From: Neisseria lactamica | GTDB taxonomy: Bacteria > Pseudomonadota > Gammaproteobacteria > Burkholderiales > Neisseriaceae | Length of the DNA stretch: 28,378 bases | Direction of reading: 5' to 3' | NCBI GenBank assembly: GCA_001067655.1 | Contig: JUNU01000043.1 | Span: 1 to 28,378, forward strand | In this document: in pieces, positions 7,829 to 16,105 of the stretch | Layout: each line of letters opens with the position of its first letter | Position numbering within the stretch: position 1 is the first letter of the stretch | Made by a program: the position numbers and the translations under genes | The notes under the pieces: generated by a model | Database searches by the model: none | The model's input: the letters and a program-made list of their open reading frames with translations, nothing else | What the model was told of the DNA's origin: nothing

Positions 7829-8121
7829 GGTGTGAAATCCTTGTTTTTATTTTCATGAAATTATAAATGATTCGATTGCGACAGCTTGGTTTTTGTACGT
7901 CTTTTTACGCTGGACAGTTAAGAAATGTATAAGGTCGTCTGAAATAGCCAGACGATTCATGTTATATTTATACGAAAAGCATATCAACCTATTCGATAAA
8001 ACTAATCCGCCATATGGCACTCAAACAGCGGAAAGCCTGATATTTGAAACTATTTTTAAAGCAATCAATCAGTTAGATTTACTGTTAATTTCTTTAAAAT
8101 TCAGTATGATATATTACGCTC
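7829..8121. other. AT-rich spacer upstream of glmS without a recognisable gene
   Basis: Contains one uptake sequence (7932-7943) followed by a degenerate inverted partner, so it may be a decayed hairpin. The open frame 7893-8129 starts with TTG, has no ribosome site and no recognisable domain, and I do not consider it a gene. The region ends in the glmS promoter. Confidence 0.55.
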
Positions 8122-8130
8122 TGATATAAT
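8122..8130 (+). promoter_or_regulatory. Extended -10 promoter of glmS
   Basis: TGATATAAT is a perfect extended -10 box (TGN-TATAAT). The -35 region is poor (TTCAGT at 19 bp), which is tolerated with an extended -10. Transcription would start near 8137, directly at the hairpin described next. Confidence 0.7.
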
Positions 8131-8136
8131 ATGCGG

Positions 8137-8172
8137 GCAAGGCGTTCGGAAGCCGGCGTCTTGTCTTTTTTC
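8137..8172 (+). promoter_or_regulatory. Terminator-like hairpin in the glmS leader (candidate attenuator)
   Basis: CAAGGCG (8138-8144) pairs with CGTCTTG (8157-8163; one G-U). An inner TCGG/CCGG stem closes an AAG loop, and a run of six T's (8166-8171) follows. This has the form of an intrinsic terminator but lies between the glmS -10 box and its start codon (8197). Either glmS is controlled by attenuation, or the hairpin ends a transcript from upstream, though no convincing gene ends there. Confidence 0.6.
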
Positions 8173-8196
8173 AACTTTAGATACTAAGGAACTTAT

Positions 8197-10035
8197 ATGT
8201 GCGGTATCGTCGGCGCCATCCGCGCCAACCACAATGTAGTCGATTTTCTGACCGACGGTCTCAAACGCCTTGAATATCGGGGCTACGACTCGTCGGGTAT
8301 CGCCGTGAACACAGACGGCAAAATCAAGCGCGTGCGCCGTGTCGGCCGCGTGCAGCTGATGGAAGATGCGGCGCGCGAAAAAGGCGTGTTCGGCCATATC
8401 GGCATCGGCCATACCCGCTGGGCGACCCACGGCGGCGTAACCGAACCCAACGCCCACCCCCACATCTCCGGTGGCATGATTGCCGTCGTCCACAACGGCA
8501 TCATCGAAAACTTCGAAGCCGAACGCGAACGCCTCAAAGCCTTGGGTTACACCTTCGAATCGCAAACCGACACCGAAGTCATCGCCCACAGCGTCAATCA
8601 CGAATACACCCAAAACGGCGGCAAACTGTTTGAAGCCGTCCGCGCAGCCACCGCCCGTTTCCACGGCGCATACGCCATCGCCGTGATGGCGCAGGACAAA
8701 CCCGAAGAAATGGTGGTCGCGCGTATGGGCTGCCCGCTCTTGGTGGCATTGGGCGATCAAGAGACCTTCATCGCCTCCGACGTATCCGCCGTCATCGCCT
8801 TCACCCGCCGCATCGCCTATTTGGAAGACGGCGACATTGCCCTTCTAAGCGCGAACGGCATCGAAAAACTCATCGACAAAACCGGTGCCGACACCCAACG
8901 CAAAGTCAAAGTATCCGAATTGTCGCTCGCTTCGCTGGAGTTGGGCCCATACAGCCACTTCATGCAAAAAGAAATCCACGAACAACCGCGCGCCATCGCC
9001 GATACTGCCGAAGTGTTCCTTGACGGCGGCTTCGAACCCGAAAACTTCGGCGCGAACGCACGCGAAGTGTTCGACGACATCCGCAGCATCAAAATCCTCG
9101 CCTGCGGCACATCCTACTACGCCGCGCTGACCGCCAAATACTGGCTCGAATCCATCGCCAAAATGCCGACCGACGTGGAAATTGCCAGCGAATACCGCTA
9201 CCGCGACGTGATTGCCGATCCGAAACAATTGGTCATCACCATTTCCCAATCCGGCGAAACTTTGGACACGATGGAAGCCCTGAAATACGCGCAGTCTTTG
9301 GGACACAAACACAGCCTGTCCATCTGCAACGTCATGGAATCCGCCCTGCCGCGCGAAAGCGAATTGGTGCTGTACACCCGCGCCGGCGCAGAAATCGGCG
9401 TCGCCTCCACCAAAGCGTTCACCACGCAACTGGTTGTTTTGTTTGGTTTGGCGGTAACACTGGGCAAACAGCACGGTTTGGTTTCCGCCGAAAAAGCGCG
9501 CGAATACGTCGAAGAACTGCGCCAACTGCCCGGCAGCATCCAACACGTCCTCAACCTTGAGCCGCAAATCGCCGCGTGGGCGCAAAAATTCGCCAAGAAA
9601 AACAGCGCACTGTTTTTAGGCCGCGGCATCCACTTCCCGATTGCCCTCGAAGGCGCGTTGAAGCTGAAAGAAATCACCTACATCCACGCCGAAGCCTATC
9701 CCGCAGGCGAATTGAAACACGGTCCGCTGGCATTAGTGGACGAAAACATGCCCGTCGTCGTCATCGCACCGAACGACGGCTTGTTGGACAAAGTCAAAGC
9801 CAACATGCAGGAAGTCGGCGCACGCGGCGGCGAACTCTTCGTCTTCGCCGACTTGGACAGCAATTTCAACGCCACCGACGGCGTGCACGTCATCCGCGCC
9901 CCGCGCCACGTCGGCGTACTCTCGCCGATCGTGCACACCATCCCCGTGCAGCTCCTGTCCTACCACGCCGCCCTCGCACGCGGCACGGACGTGGACAAAC
10001 CGCGTAATCTGGCGAAATCGGTTACAGTTGAATAA
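8197..10035 (+). CDS. glmS: Glutamine--fructose-6-phosphate aminotransferase (isomerizing)
   Basis: GlmS makes glucosamine-6-phosphate from fructose-6-phosphate and glutamine, the first step to UDP-GlcNAc for peptidoglycan and lipooligosaccharide. The 612-residue protein starts MCGIVGA, so Cys2 is the N-terminal nucleophile of the class II glutaminase domain (about 1-240; RWATHG and NGIIEN present). Two SIS sugar-isomerase domains follow (CGTSYYA near 305; SQSGETLDT; AYPAGELKHGPLAL near 510). It ends with the conserved KPRNLAKSVTVE. AAGGA lies six bases before the ATG. Single gene, convergent with purB. No glmS ribozyme core was recognised upstream. Confidence 0.98.
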   Translation: MCGIVGAIRANHNVVDFLTDGLKRLEYRGYDSSGIAVNTDGKIKRVRRVGRVQLMEDAAREKGVFGHIGIGHTRWATHGGVTEPNAHPHISGGMIAVVHNGIIENFEAERERLKALGYTFESQTDTEVIAHSVNHEYTQNGGKLFEAVRAATARFHGAYAIAVMAQDKPEEMVVARMGCPLLVALGDQETFIASDVSAVIAFTRRIAYLEDGDIALLSANGIEKLIDKTGADTQRKVKVSELSLASLELGPYSHFMQKEIHEQPRAIADTAEVFLDGGFEPENFGANAREVFDDIRSIKILACGTSYYAALTAKYWLESIAKMPTDVEIASEYRYRDVIADPKQLVITISQSGETLDTMEALKYAQSLGHKHSLSICNVMESALPRESELVLYTRAGAEIGVASTKAFTTQLVVLFGLAVTLGKQHGLVSAEKAREYVEELRQLPGSIQHVLNLEPQIAAWAQKFAKKNSALFLGRGIHFPIALEGALKLKEITYIHAEAYPAGELKHGPLALVDENMPVVVIAPNDGLLDKVKANMQEVGARGGELFVFADLDSNFNATDGVHVIRAPRHVGVLSPIVHTIPVQLLSYHAALARGTDVDKPRNLAKSVTVE

Positions 10036-10055
10036 AGCCCGATTTGAACGGTAAA

Positions 10056-10101
10056 AGGTCGTCTGAAAACTGGGAAACCTAAGTTTTCAGACGACCTTTT
10101 G
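10056..10101. terminator. Bidirectional terminator between glmS and purB (uptake-sequence pair)
   Basis: AGGTCGTCTGAA (10056-10067) and its complement (10086-10097) form a 15-bp-class stem, with TTTT on the plus strand and AAAA before it, so both strands have a T-run. It serves both convergent genes. Confidence 0.8.
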
Positions 10102-10133
10102 TGTCGATTCAATCTCAAATCATTAAGACGGTA

Positions 10134-11504
10134 TCAAATCCGTTTTGCCAATTCTTCCGCTTTGCCGATGTAGAGCGCGGGGGTCAGGGCGAGCAGTTGG
10201 GATTTGGCTTCGGCGGGGATTTCCAGCGATTCGATGAAGACTTTCAGCACTTCGGGCGTGATGCCGCCTTTGCCGCGCGTCAGGTCTTTCAGTTTTTCGT
10301 AAGGATTGGCGACACCGTGGCGGCGCATGACGGTTTGAATCGGCTCGGCGAGCAGCTCCCAAGTGGCATCCAAATCGGCAGCCAGCGCGGCGGGGTTGGG
10401 TTCGAGCTTGTTCAGACCGCGCAGATGGGCGGCGAAACCCAAAACGGCATAGCCTACGCCTACGCCCATGTTGCGCAGGACGGTGCTGTCGGTCAGGTCG
10501 CGCTGCCAGCGGGAGACGGGCAGTTTTTCGGATAAGAAACCCAATACGGCGTTTGCCATGCCGAGGTTGCCTTCGGAGTTTTCAAAGTCGATGGGGTTGA
10601 CTTTGTGCGGCATGGTGGAAGAGCCGACTTCGCCCGCTTTGACTTTTTGTTTGAAGTAACCCAATGAAATATAACCCCAAACGTCGCGGTTGAAGTCGAT
10701 CAGGATGGTGTTGATGCGGCTGAGGGTTTGGAAGAATTCAGCCATGTAGTCGTGCGGTTCGATTTGGATGGTGTAAGGGTTGAAGGTCAGGCCGAGGCTG
10801 ATTTCGACGAAGTTGCGGCAGTGGGTTTCCCAATCGATGTCGGGATAGGCGACCATGTGGGCGTTGTAGTTGCCGACTGCGCCGTTGATTTTGCCGAGGA
10901 ATTCTTGCGCCTGAAGGTTTTTGAACTGGCGTTGCAGGCGGTACACGATGTTGGCTGTTTCTTTGCCCAAGGTGGTCGGCGTGGCGGGCTGACCGTGGGT
11001 GCGGCTCATCATGGGGACGGCGGCAAGATCGTGCGCCATGCCGGTGAGTTTTTCGATGATTTCGGCAAGTTTGGGCAGGATGACGGTTTCGCGCGCTTCT
11101 TGCAGCATCAGGGCGTGGGACAGGTTGTTGATGTCTTCGCTGGTGCAGGCGAAGTGGATGAACTCGCTGGCTGCGGCGACTTCGGGTACACCGGCAAAGC
11201 GTTCTTTAAGCCAGTATTCGATGGCTTTGACATCATGATTGGTGGTCGCTTCGATGGCTTTGACGGCGGCTGCGTCTTCCAATGAAAAGTTTTCGATGAC
11301 TTTGTCGATTTCGGCAAGCGTGAAATCGTTGAAAGCGGGAATTTCGGTGATTTTCGGTTCGGCGGCGAGGGCTTTGAGCCAGCTCAATTCGACTTTGACG
11401 CGCGCCCTCATCAGGCCGTATTCGGAGAAAATCGGACGCAATGCTTCAACGGATTTGGCGTAGCGGCCGTCTAGGGGGGAAAGTGCAGCGATAGGGTTGA
11501 TCAT
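10134..11504 (-). CDS. purB: Adenylosuccinate lyase
   Basis: PurB splits SAICAR to AICAR plus fumarate and adenylosuccinate to AMP plus fumarate in purine synthesis. The 456-residue protein matches the long PurB form of proteobacteria. It shows the N-terminal SPLDGRYA motif, the TSEDINN segment near 125, SRTHGQPATPTTLGKE near 170 with the catalytic His, and the fumarase/lyase signature SSTMPHKVNPIDFEN near 293-307. The start ATG at 11504 has a purine-rich AGGA upstream. Nothing unusual. Confidence 0.97.
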   Translation of the reverse strand: MINPIAALSPLDGRYAKSVEALRPIFSEYGLMRARVKVELSWLKALAAEPKITEIPAFNDFTLAEIDKVIENFSLEDAAAVKAIEATTNHDVKAIEYWLKERFAGVPEVAAASEFIHFACTSEDINNLSHALMLQEARETVILPKLAEIIEKLTGMAHDLAAVPMMSRTHGQPATPTTLGKETANIVYRLQRQFKNLQAQEFLGKINGAVGNYNAHMVAYPDIDWETHCRNFVEISLGLTFNPYTIQIEPHDYMAEFFQTLSRINTILIDFNRDVWGYISLGYFKQKVKAGEVGSSTMPHKVNPIDFENSEGNLGMANAVLGFLSEKLPVSRWQRDLTDSTVLRNMGVGVGYAVLGFAAHLRGLNKLEPNPAALAADLDATWELLAEPIQTVMRRHGVANPYEKLKDLTRGKGGITPEVLKVFIESLEIPAEAKSQLLALTPALYIGKAEELAKRI

Positions 11505-11604
11505 GTCGGAGTCCTGTCGGTAGGTCGGTCAAACGGTTAAATCAAACAGTCAAATTGTTGGCAATTATACATGATTTGACTAATTAACTTAGGGTCATCT
11601 GAAA

Positions 11605-12198
11605 CTACAATCTGCCCTTCAAAGCGTTTTTGACAAACGCCGCCGATTCCCGCAATACCGTGTAACCATAACCGCCGTAAGGCTCGGAACAAAACGGCGC
11701 GGCATACACCTGAATATCGTGTCCCAGCCACTGCTTGTCCGCCATCATCCGCGCCCGCGCCAAATGAAAACCGGCGCTGACGATGACGACGCGCGGGCTG
11801 TTTTCAATAAAATCGCGGCTGAACACAATGTTCTCAAACGTATTTTCCGCCCGCCGCTCTTGGATAATGTCCGCCTTCGGCACGCCCATCTTCTCTGCAA
11901 TTGCCTGCATATTGCCTGAAGCAGACTGAAAATCACGGCTGAGTCCGCCCGACATCACCAGCTTTTTCACCTTGCCGGCACGATACAACTCGACAGCCGC
12001 CTCAACGCGCGCCACCAAACAAGGATTCAGACGACCCCCTTCATAAGAGCGCGTCGAAAGCACGACCGCAGCATCCGCCGGACGCACTGTATCCGCACCC
12101 AACCGCGACACCTGAAAATCGCGCCACATAATCCACAGCGGCAAAAGCGCGGCGGTAAAGAACAAAACCAATATAAAAACAAGGACTTTTTTGAACAT
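11605..12198 (-). CDS. YdcF/ElyC/SanA-family (DUF218) membrane protein
   Basis: 197 residues. The start at 12198 is preferred because AGGA lies about six bases upstream and the protein then begins directly with a membrane segment (MFKKVLVFILVLFFTAALLPLWIMW). A longer frame adds 27 residues of no obvious value. The periplasmic DUF218 domain follows: AVVLSTRSYEGGR, the KLVMSGGLS motif near 105, the ERRAENTFEN block near 140 and VIVSAGFHLARA. Relatives (ElyC, SanA, YdcF) are linked to envelope integrity; the exact reaction is unknown. One uptake core (12026-12035) is in frame. Confidence 0.85.
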   Translation of the reverse strand: MFKKVLVFILVLFFTAALLPLWIMWRDFQVSRLGADTVRPADAAVVLSTRSYEGGRLNPCLVARVEAAVELYRAGKVKKLVMSGGLSRDFQSASGNMQAIAEKMGVPKADIIQERRAENTFENIVFSRDFIENSPRVVIVSAGFHLARARMMADKQWLGHDIQVYAAPFCSEPYGGYGYTVLRESAAFVKNALKGRL

Positions 12199-12287
12199 CC
12201 GAATCCTAAAATGATGAAAGTAATTGGAACGCGGCTGTACAGGCAGGTTCCGATTATTCCTTAATTTTACGAAATTCATACAGCAAA

Positions 12288-12323
12288 AGGTCGTCTGAAA
12301 ACAGGATTTTCAGACGACCTTTT
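12288..12323. terminator. Uptake-sequence inverted pair after the XRE gene
   Basis: AGGTCGTCTGAA (12288-12299) with its complement (12309-12320), T4 on both strands. It lies 15 bp after the stop codon of the regulator gene and separates it from the YdcF-type gene. Confidence 0.75.
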
Positions 12324-12337
12324 CATTCTTCCACAAT

Positions 12338-12739
12338 TTACTTTTGCAGCTGTGCCACCAACTGCCGCAAAGCTGAAATCTCCCGATCCTTTTGCGCCAG
12401 CAGCAAATCCTTGTGAGCCAGCAGTTCACGGCTGTGTTCTAAACCTAGCTTCATTTTTTCGAGTTCAAGTGTAATCTGCCTATTTGCTCCATAATAGGGA
12501 TTGTTGCTGTTGTTCGTTCCAATTAATAAAACCAACTCCTTATCATCTGAAGCAATCAATTCACCAATATCAATTTTAAAAATTGCTGCCAGCTTTTCCA
12601 ACTTTACTAAATCCAATTTTCTCTCGTCCCGTTCAAGCCGAGAATAACTGCTTTTCGACATATTCAGCCGTTCTGCCATATCTTCCTGTGACCAATTGTT
12701 CAACTCACGCAAAGCACGGATTTTGTTGTTGACAGACAT
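12338..12739 (-). CDS. XRE-family transcriptional regulator with C-terminal coiled coil
   Basis: 133 residues. The N-terminal helix-turn-helix of the XRE/Cro type spans about 4-60 (LRELNNWSQEDMAERLNMSKSSYSRLERDERKL, then LEKLAAIFKID). Residues 88-133 form a charged heptad-rich segment ending in ALRQLVAQLQK, a likely dimerising coiled coil. AAGGAG lies eight bases before the ATG. It is divergent from the lipoprotein gene at 12961 across 221 bp, so it may repress itself and that gene. Base composition is lower in GC than in the neighbouring housekeeping genes. Confidence 0.85.
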   Translation of the reverse strand: MSVNNKIRALRELNNWSQEDMAERLNMSKSSYSRLERDERKLDLVKLEKLAAIFKIDIGELIASDDKELVLLIGTNNSNNPYYGANRQITLELEKMKLGLEHSRELLAHKDLLLAQKDREISALRQLVAQLQK

Positions 12740-12775
12740 TCACAGGCTCCTTGTAGTCGAATGTAATTAAAATTG

Positions 12776-12787
12776 GGAATTTATTCC
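12776..12787. promoter_or_regulatory. Small palindrome in the XRE-lipoprotein divergent region
   Basis: GGAAT-TT-ATTCC is a perfect inverted repeat 37 bp from the XRE start codon. A half-site pair ACATTC/GAATGT (12736-12741 and 12759-12764) overlaps the XRE start. Either could be an XRE operator; this rests only on symmetry and position. Confidence 0.3.
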
Positions 12788-12818
12788 GATAAACGGTCTT
12801 AAAGCATAATAATTGGTA

Positions 12819-12848
12819 TTGATAAGGGATACGCGGTAAATATATTAT
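12819..12848 (+). promoter_or_regulatory. Possible promoter of the TbpB-like lipoprotein gene
   Basis: TTGATA (12819-12824), 18-bp spacer, TATTAT (12843-12848). It leaves a leader of about 105 bases before the ATG. A weaker set, TTGCAA-17-TAAAGC, lies at 12865-12893. Confidence 0.45.
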
Positions 12849-12960
12849 CCTGGATGGCATATCTTTGCAAATTTATGCATTAATTAGTAAAGCAAAATGT
12901 CGGCAATAACTAGCTATTACATTTTTCAATACATCTTCTATTCAAACACAGGAATATAAA

Positions 12961-13947
12961 ATGAAAAAATCTTTCTTGCTTTGTGCGACAGCAATTCTAT
13001 TAGGAGCTTGCGGAGGAGGCGGAGGTGGTGGTACGACACCGACAGCTGCACCGACACCAACGGTGAATCCTGATACTGTAAGCTCTGGTTCATCCTCTGA
13101 GAATAAGTATTCTAGAGAAAGCGATCAACAAGCATCACAAACAACCGAACAAGTTAGCGAAAATACATCAGGCAGTGAGATCGTGCCGTCAACACAAGAT
13201 AAACCGACGGAAAAAAAATTAAGTAATACTGGATTCTTTATTGACAAAAATCATTTCCACAAAGGGGAATTGGAAGGATTGGACATCAAAAACACCAACG
13301 GGAACACAATTGCTACATTATCAGGACACAACCGCCGGTACACCTTTAACGGAGCATTGGTAAAAGCACCTGATGCTACTCAATTAATTGTTGATGGTGT
13401 CGTATTGAAGTTAATTGATGAAAATGTCGGACAAATCGGTGGTTTGACAGGGCTTGCCCTTTCCAAAGCCTTAACCGCCGCATACAATGTATCTAAAGAT
13501 CCGAAACGTGACATTTTCTATTTTGGCTTGGAAACCGGTACAGCTGATATGCCGAAATCAGGTATTGCAACATATAGGGGTAATGCCAGCCGTTATGACA
13601 ATATTTCTGGTAACGTAACGAATATCGGAACCTCAACCCTGTATGCCGACTTTGGACGTAAAAAAATCAGTGGAGATTTGGCAATCAATAAAGGGGTTCT
13701 TGGCGCATTCCGTCGCGATATTTCCTTGAAAGAAACCGACATTAAAGGCAACGGTTTTTCGGGTAGGGCAACCGCAGGTGAGGATAATATTCTGTTCCGT
13801 ACCGTAGAAGGCCGCTATGAAGGTAAGTTTTACGGGCCAAAAGCAGAAGAAGTGGCAGGTAAGGCAACATTCCAAGGTGAAGCAATTGTCGGGCAACTGG
13901 AAAGTTTGAACACCAGCTTCAGCGCGGAACGCGGCGCAATCCATTAA
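12961..13947 (+). CDS. Surface lipoprotein with TbpB/NHBA-like C-terminal barrel
   Basis: 328 residues. Signal MKKSFLLCATAILLGAC gives lipid Cys17, followed by seven glycines and a low-complexity Thr/Pro/Ser/Gln linker (about 25-85), as in TbpB, LbpB and NHBA. The C-terminal half has the beta-barrel hallmarks of the transferrin-binding-protein B fold: LYADFGRKKISGDL, IKGNGFSGRATAG and GKFYGPKAEEVAGKA (near 283-297). It is much shorter than TbpB and has one barrel, so it resembles NHBA- or HpuA-like proteins. Export to the surface would be expected through a Slam translocon, none of which is encoded here. Ligand unknown. AGGA lies seven bases before the ATG. GC is lower than in neighbours. Confidence 0.82.
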   Translation: MKKSFLLCATAILLGACGGGGGGGTTPTAAPTPTVNPDTVSSGSSSENKYSRESDQQASQTTEQVSENTSGSEIVPSTQDKPTEKKLSNTGFFIDKNHFHKGELEGLDIKNTNGNTIATLSGHNRRYTFNGALVKAPDATQLIVDGVVLKLIDENVGQIGGLTGLALSKALTAAYNVSKDPKRDIFYFGLETGTADMPKSGIATYRGNASRYDNISGNVTNIGTSTLYADFGRKKISGDLAINKGVLGAFRRDISLKETDIKGNGFSGRATAGEDNILFRTVEGRYEGKFYGPKAEEVAGKATFQGEAIVGQLESLNTSFSAERGAIH

Positions 13948-14045
13948 ACTCTTGCAGCTTTTGGGGTGGGTTGGGGTAACTCTATGAGTTTAGACCTAAC
14001 CTGCTCAACAGCAATTTTGTTAATGTATAAAGAAAGAGAAATATA

Positions 14046-14516
14046 ATGAAATTTTCAATGCTGGCGGCAGTATCAGCCGTTTTGATGCTATCCGCCTGTG
14101 TCACTTCTGTACCGATGGGTAATGCAGATGTTTCCTCAAAAGCTAAAACTTTTGAGACTCCTACTGAAGGTAAGGCAGGACTTTACATATATCGTTCAGG
14201 CGTGTTTGGTGGTGCTTTGAAGAAAGATCTTTGGGTAGATGGTCATTGCTTGGGTACGTCTGCGCCAAATGTGTTCTTCTACACGGAAGTTGATGGGGGT
14301 AAAGAGCATATGGTAACGACTGCTTCGGAGTTCTCAACCAATAGCCTGTCGCTACATACAGAAGCGGGAAAACATTATTTCGTACGTCAATATATCAAAA
14401 TGGGTGCTTTTGTCGGAGGCGCAAATGTGAAGCAGGTTTCGGAGGCTGAAGGTAAAGCTGAAGTGATGAAACTGAACATGGCAGCTTCGGGGCAATGTCT
14501 TAAAGCTCATCCATAA
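14046..14516 (+). CDS. DUF2846-type lipoprotein
   Basis: 156 residues with lipoprotein signal MKFSMLAAVSAVLMLSAC (lipid Cys18). The body has the pattern GLYIYRSG-FGGALKKDLWVDG--LG and a later YFVRQYIKMGAF segment, which I recognise as DUF2846, a family of small proteobacterial lipoproteins of unknown function. It lies 98 bp after the TbpB-like gene on the same strand, with a Shine-Dalgarno site AAAGAGAAA, and may be co-transcribed. An uptake-sequence terminator closes the pair. Confidence 0.82.
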   Translation: MKFSMLAAVSAVLMLSACVTSVPMGNADVSSKAKTFETPTEGKAGLYIYRSGVFGGALKKDLWVDGHCLGTSAPNVFFYTEVDGGKEHMVTTASEFSTNSLSLHTEAGKHYFVRQYIKMGAFVGGANVKQVSEAEGKAEVMKLNMAASGQCLKAHP

Positions 14517-14529
14517 TTTAGATTAAAAA

Positions 14530-14559
14530 AGGTCGTCTGAAATTTCAGACGACCTTTTG
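14530..14559. terminator. Terminator after the DUF2846 gene (uptake-sequence pair)
   Basis: AGGTCGTCTGAA (14530-14541) and its complement (14544-14555) are almost contiguous, giving a compact hairpin with T4 on the plus strand and T6 on the minus strand. It lies between convergent genes. Confidence 0.8.
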
Positions 14560-14583
14560 ACTTTTTGCGAAACAACCGAGTCT

Positions 14584-15807
14584 TCAGTCTTTGCGGCGGC
14601 TGCCTAAGTCGGCGGCGGCGGTAAAGAGTACGTCGGTGGAGGAGTTGAGGGCGGTTTCGGCGGAGTCTTGGATAACGCCGATAATCATGCCGACGCCGAC
14701 GACGCGCATGGCGAAGTCGTTGTCGATGCCCAAGAGGCTGCAGGCGACGGGGATCAGCAGCAGCGAGCCGCCGGCAACGCCGGATGCGCCGCATGCGCCG
14801 ACGGTAGCGACGAGGCTCAGGAGCAGGGCGGTGGGGTAGTCGACGACGATGCCTTTGGTGTGGGCGGCCGCCATGGCTAGGACGGTAATGGTAATCGCCG
14901 CGCCTGCCATGTTGATGGTTGCGCCCAGCGGGATGGAGACGGAGTAGGTGTCTTCATGTAGGCCGAGTTTTTTCGCCAATGCCATGTTGACGGGGATGTT
15001 GGCGGCGGAGGAGCGGGTAAAGAAGGCGTAGAGTCCGCTTTCGCGCAGGCAGGTGAAGACCAGTCCGTAAGGGTTTTTGCGGGTTTGCGACCAGACGATG
15101 AGCGGGTTCACGACGAGGGCGATGAATGCCATGCTGCCGAGCAGGACTGCCAGCAGGCGTCCGTAGCTGAGGAAGGCGGCAAAGCCGGTTTCGGCGACGG
15201 TTTGGGAAACCAGTCCGAAAATGCCCAAGGGGGCGAAGCGGATAACCCATTGTACGACGGTGGTAACGGCTTCGGAGAGGTCTGAGACGACTTGGCGGGT
15301 GGTGTCGGAGCCGTGGTGGCGCAATGCGGAGCCTAAAACCAATGCCCATGCGAGAATACCGATGTAGTTGGCTTGTGCGATGGCGTTAATCGGGTTGGAC
15401 ACGAGCTTCATCAAAAGCTCTTTGAGGACTTGGACGATGCCGGAGGGCGGTGCGAGGGTGGAGGCGGCTACGTCTTTAAACACCAGCGCGGTCGGGAATG
15501 CCATACTGGCAGCAACGGCGACGGCGGCTGCGGCAAATGTGCCGACGAGATACAGAATAATGATGGGTTTGATTTTGGCTTCGCCGCCTTTACGGTATTG
15601 CACCAGCGCGGCGGTCACTAAGACAAACACCAATACGGGGGCGACGGCTTTCAATGCGCCGACGAACAATTCGCCGAGCAGCCCCGCGCCCAAACCTACT
15701 TTCGGGGAGATGGAGCCGACCAAGACGCCCAACATCAAACCGATGATGATTTGCGGGACAAGTCCGATACGGTTGACTGCGTTCAGCAGTGGATTACCAC
15801 TTGCCAT
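14584..15807 (-). CDS. sstT: Serine/threonine:sodium symporter
   Basis: SstT imports serine and threonine with sodium across the inner membrane. The start at 15807 gives 407 residues, the usual family length, and has AGAGGA upstream; the open frame extends 19 codons further without a ribosome site. The protein is highly hydrophobic with several membrane segments. It has dicarboxylate/amino-acid:cation symporter motifs: FTRSSAANIPVNMALAKKLG (re-entrant serine-rich loop, near 265-285), SIPLGATINMAGAAITIT and the last-third SGVAGGSLLLIPVAC. Single gene, divergent from tamA. Confidence 0.93.
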   Translation of the reverse strand: MASGNPLLNAVNRIGLVPQIIIGLMLGVLVGSISPKVGLGAGLLGELFVGALKAVAPVLVFVLVTAALVQYRKGGEAKIKPIIILYLVGTFAAAAVAVAASMAFPTALVFKDVAASTLAPPSGIVQVLKELLMKLVSNPINAIAQANYIGILAWALVLGSALRHHGSDTTRQVVSDLSEAVTTVVQWVIRFAPLGIFGLVSQTVAETGFAAFLSYGRLLAVLLGSMAFIALVVNPLIVWSQTRKNPYGLVFTCLRESGLYAFFTRSSAANIPVNMALAKKLGLHEDTYSVSIPLGATINMAGAAITITVLAMAAAHTKGIVVDYPTALLLSLVATVGACGASGVAGGSLLLIPVACSLLGIDNDFAMRVVGVGMIIGVIQDSAETALNSSTDVLFTAAADLGSRRKD

Positions 15808-16105
15808 GATACGTCCTCTTACTTTATGTGTTAAGAAACGTTGCATTTTAAAAGAAAATATCAATTATTGTGTAGGTTTACATATTAAATTGATTATCGT
15901 GGCGCAAAATGCTTGATTTTTTGTAGAATTGGGCAGTTTGTGCCATATTTTTCGGTTTGGAAGGAGTTAATGTGTTTGGCTTCTGTCGCACAGAGGCAGG
16001 CGCATCCGCCTTTTCAGACGACCCCTCCGTCTCGGGCGGGTTTTAAACCCGATTGAAAATAATGGTAGAATTTAAAACTCTTCTGTCGTTGAAACATTTT
16101 TTGCC
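15808..16105. other. Divergent regulatory region sstT / tamA
   Basis: 298 bp without a gene. The sstT side is AT-rich. One single uptake sequence (complement, 16013-16024) and a small palindrome GGGTTTTAAACCC (16038-16050) sit just before the tamA promoter. No riboswitch was recognised. Confidence 0.5.
16041..16070 (+). promoter_or_regulatory. Likely tamA promoter with extended -10
   Basis: TGGTAGAAT near 16062-16070 is an extended -10, with TTTAAA about 18 bp upstream as a -35. It lies about 35 bp before the tamA start codon. Confidence 0.5.

Noticed and set aside
7893..8129. Open frame of 78 codons upstream of glmS, followed by the terminator-like hairpin
   Set aside because: TTG start, no ribosome site, an uptake sequence inside, odd AT-rich composition and no recognisable domain. 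It remains an alternative explanation for the hairpin.
8131..8196. glmS ribozyme
   Set aside because: The leader is only about 60 bases, far too short, and no ribozyme core motif was seen.
11591..11602. Degenerate uptake sequence after the ydcF-type gene (GGTCATCTGAA)
   Set aside because: One mismatch in the essential core, so it was not counted as an uptake sequence.
12338..12739. Prophage repressor or toxin-antitoxin regulator
   Set aside because: No phage genes, integrase or toxin-like partner are present in the neighbourhood.
12961..13947. Transferrin-binding protein B itself
   Set aside because: 328 residues with one barrel; TbpB has two lobes and about double the length, and no tbpA lies nearby.
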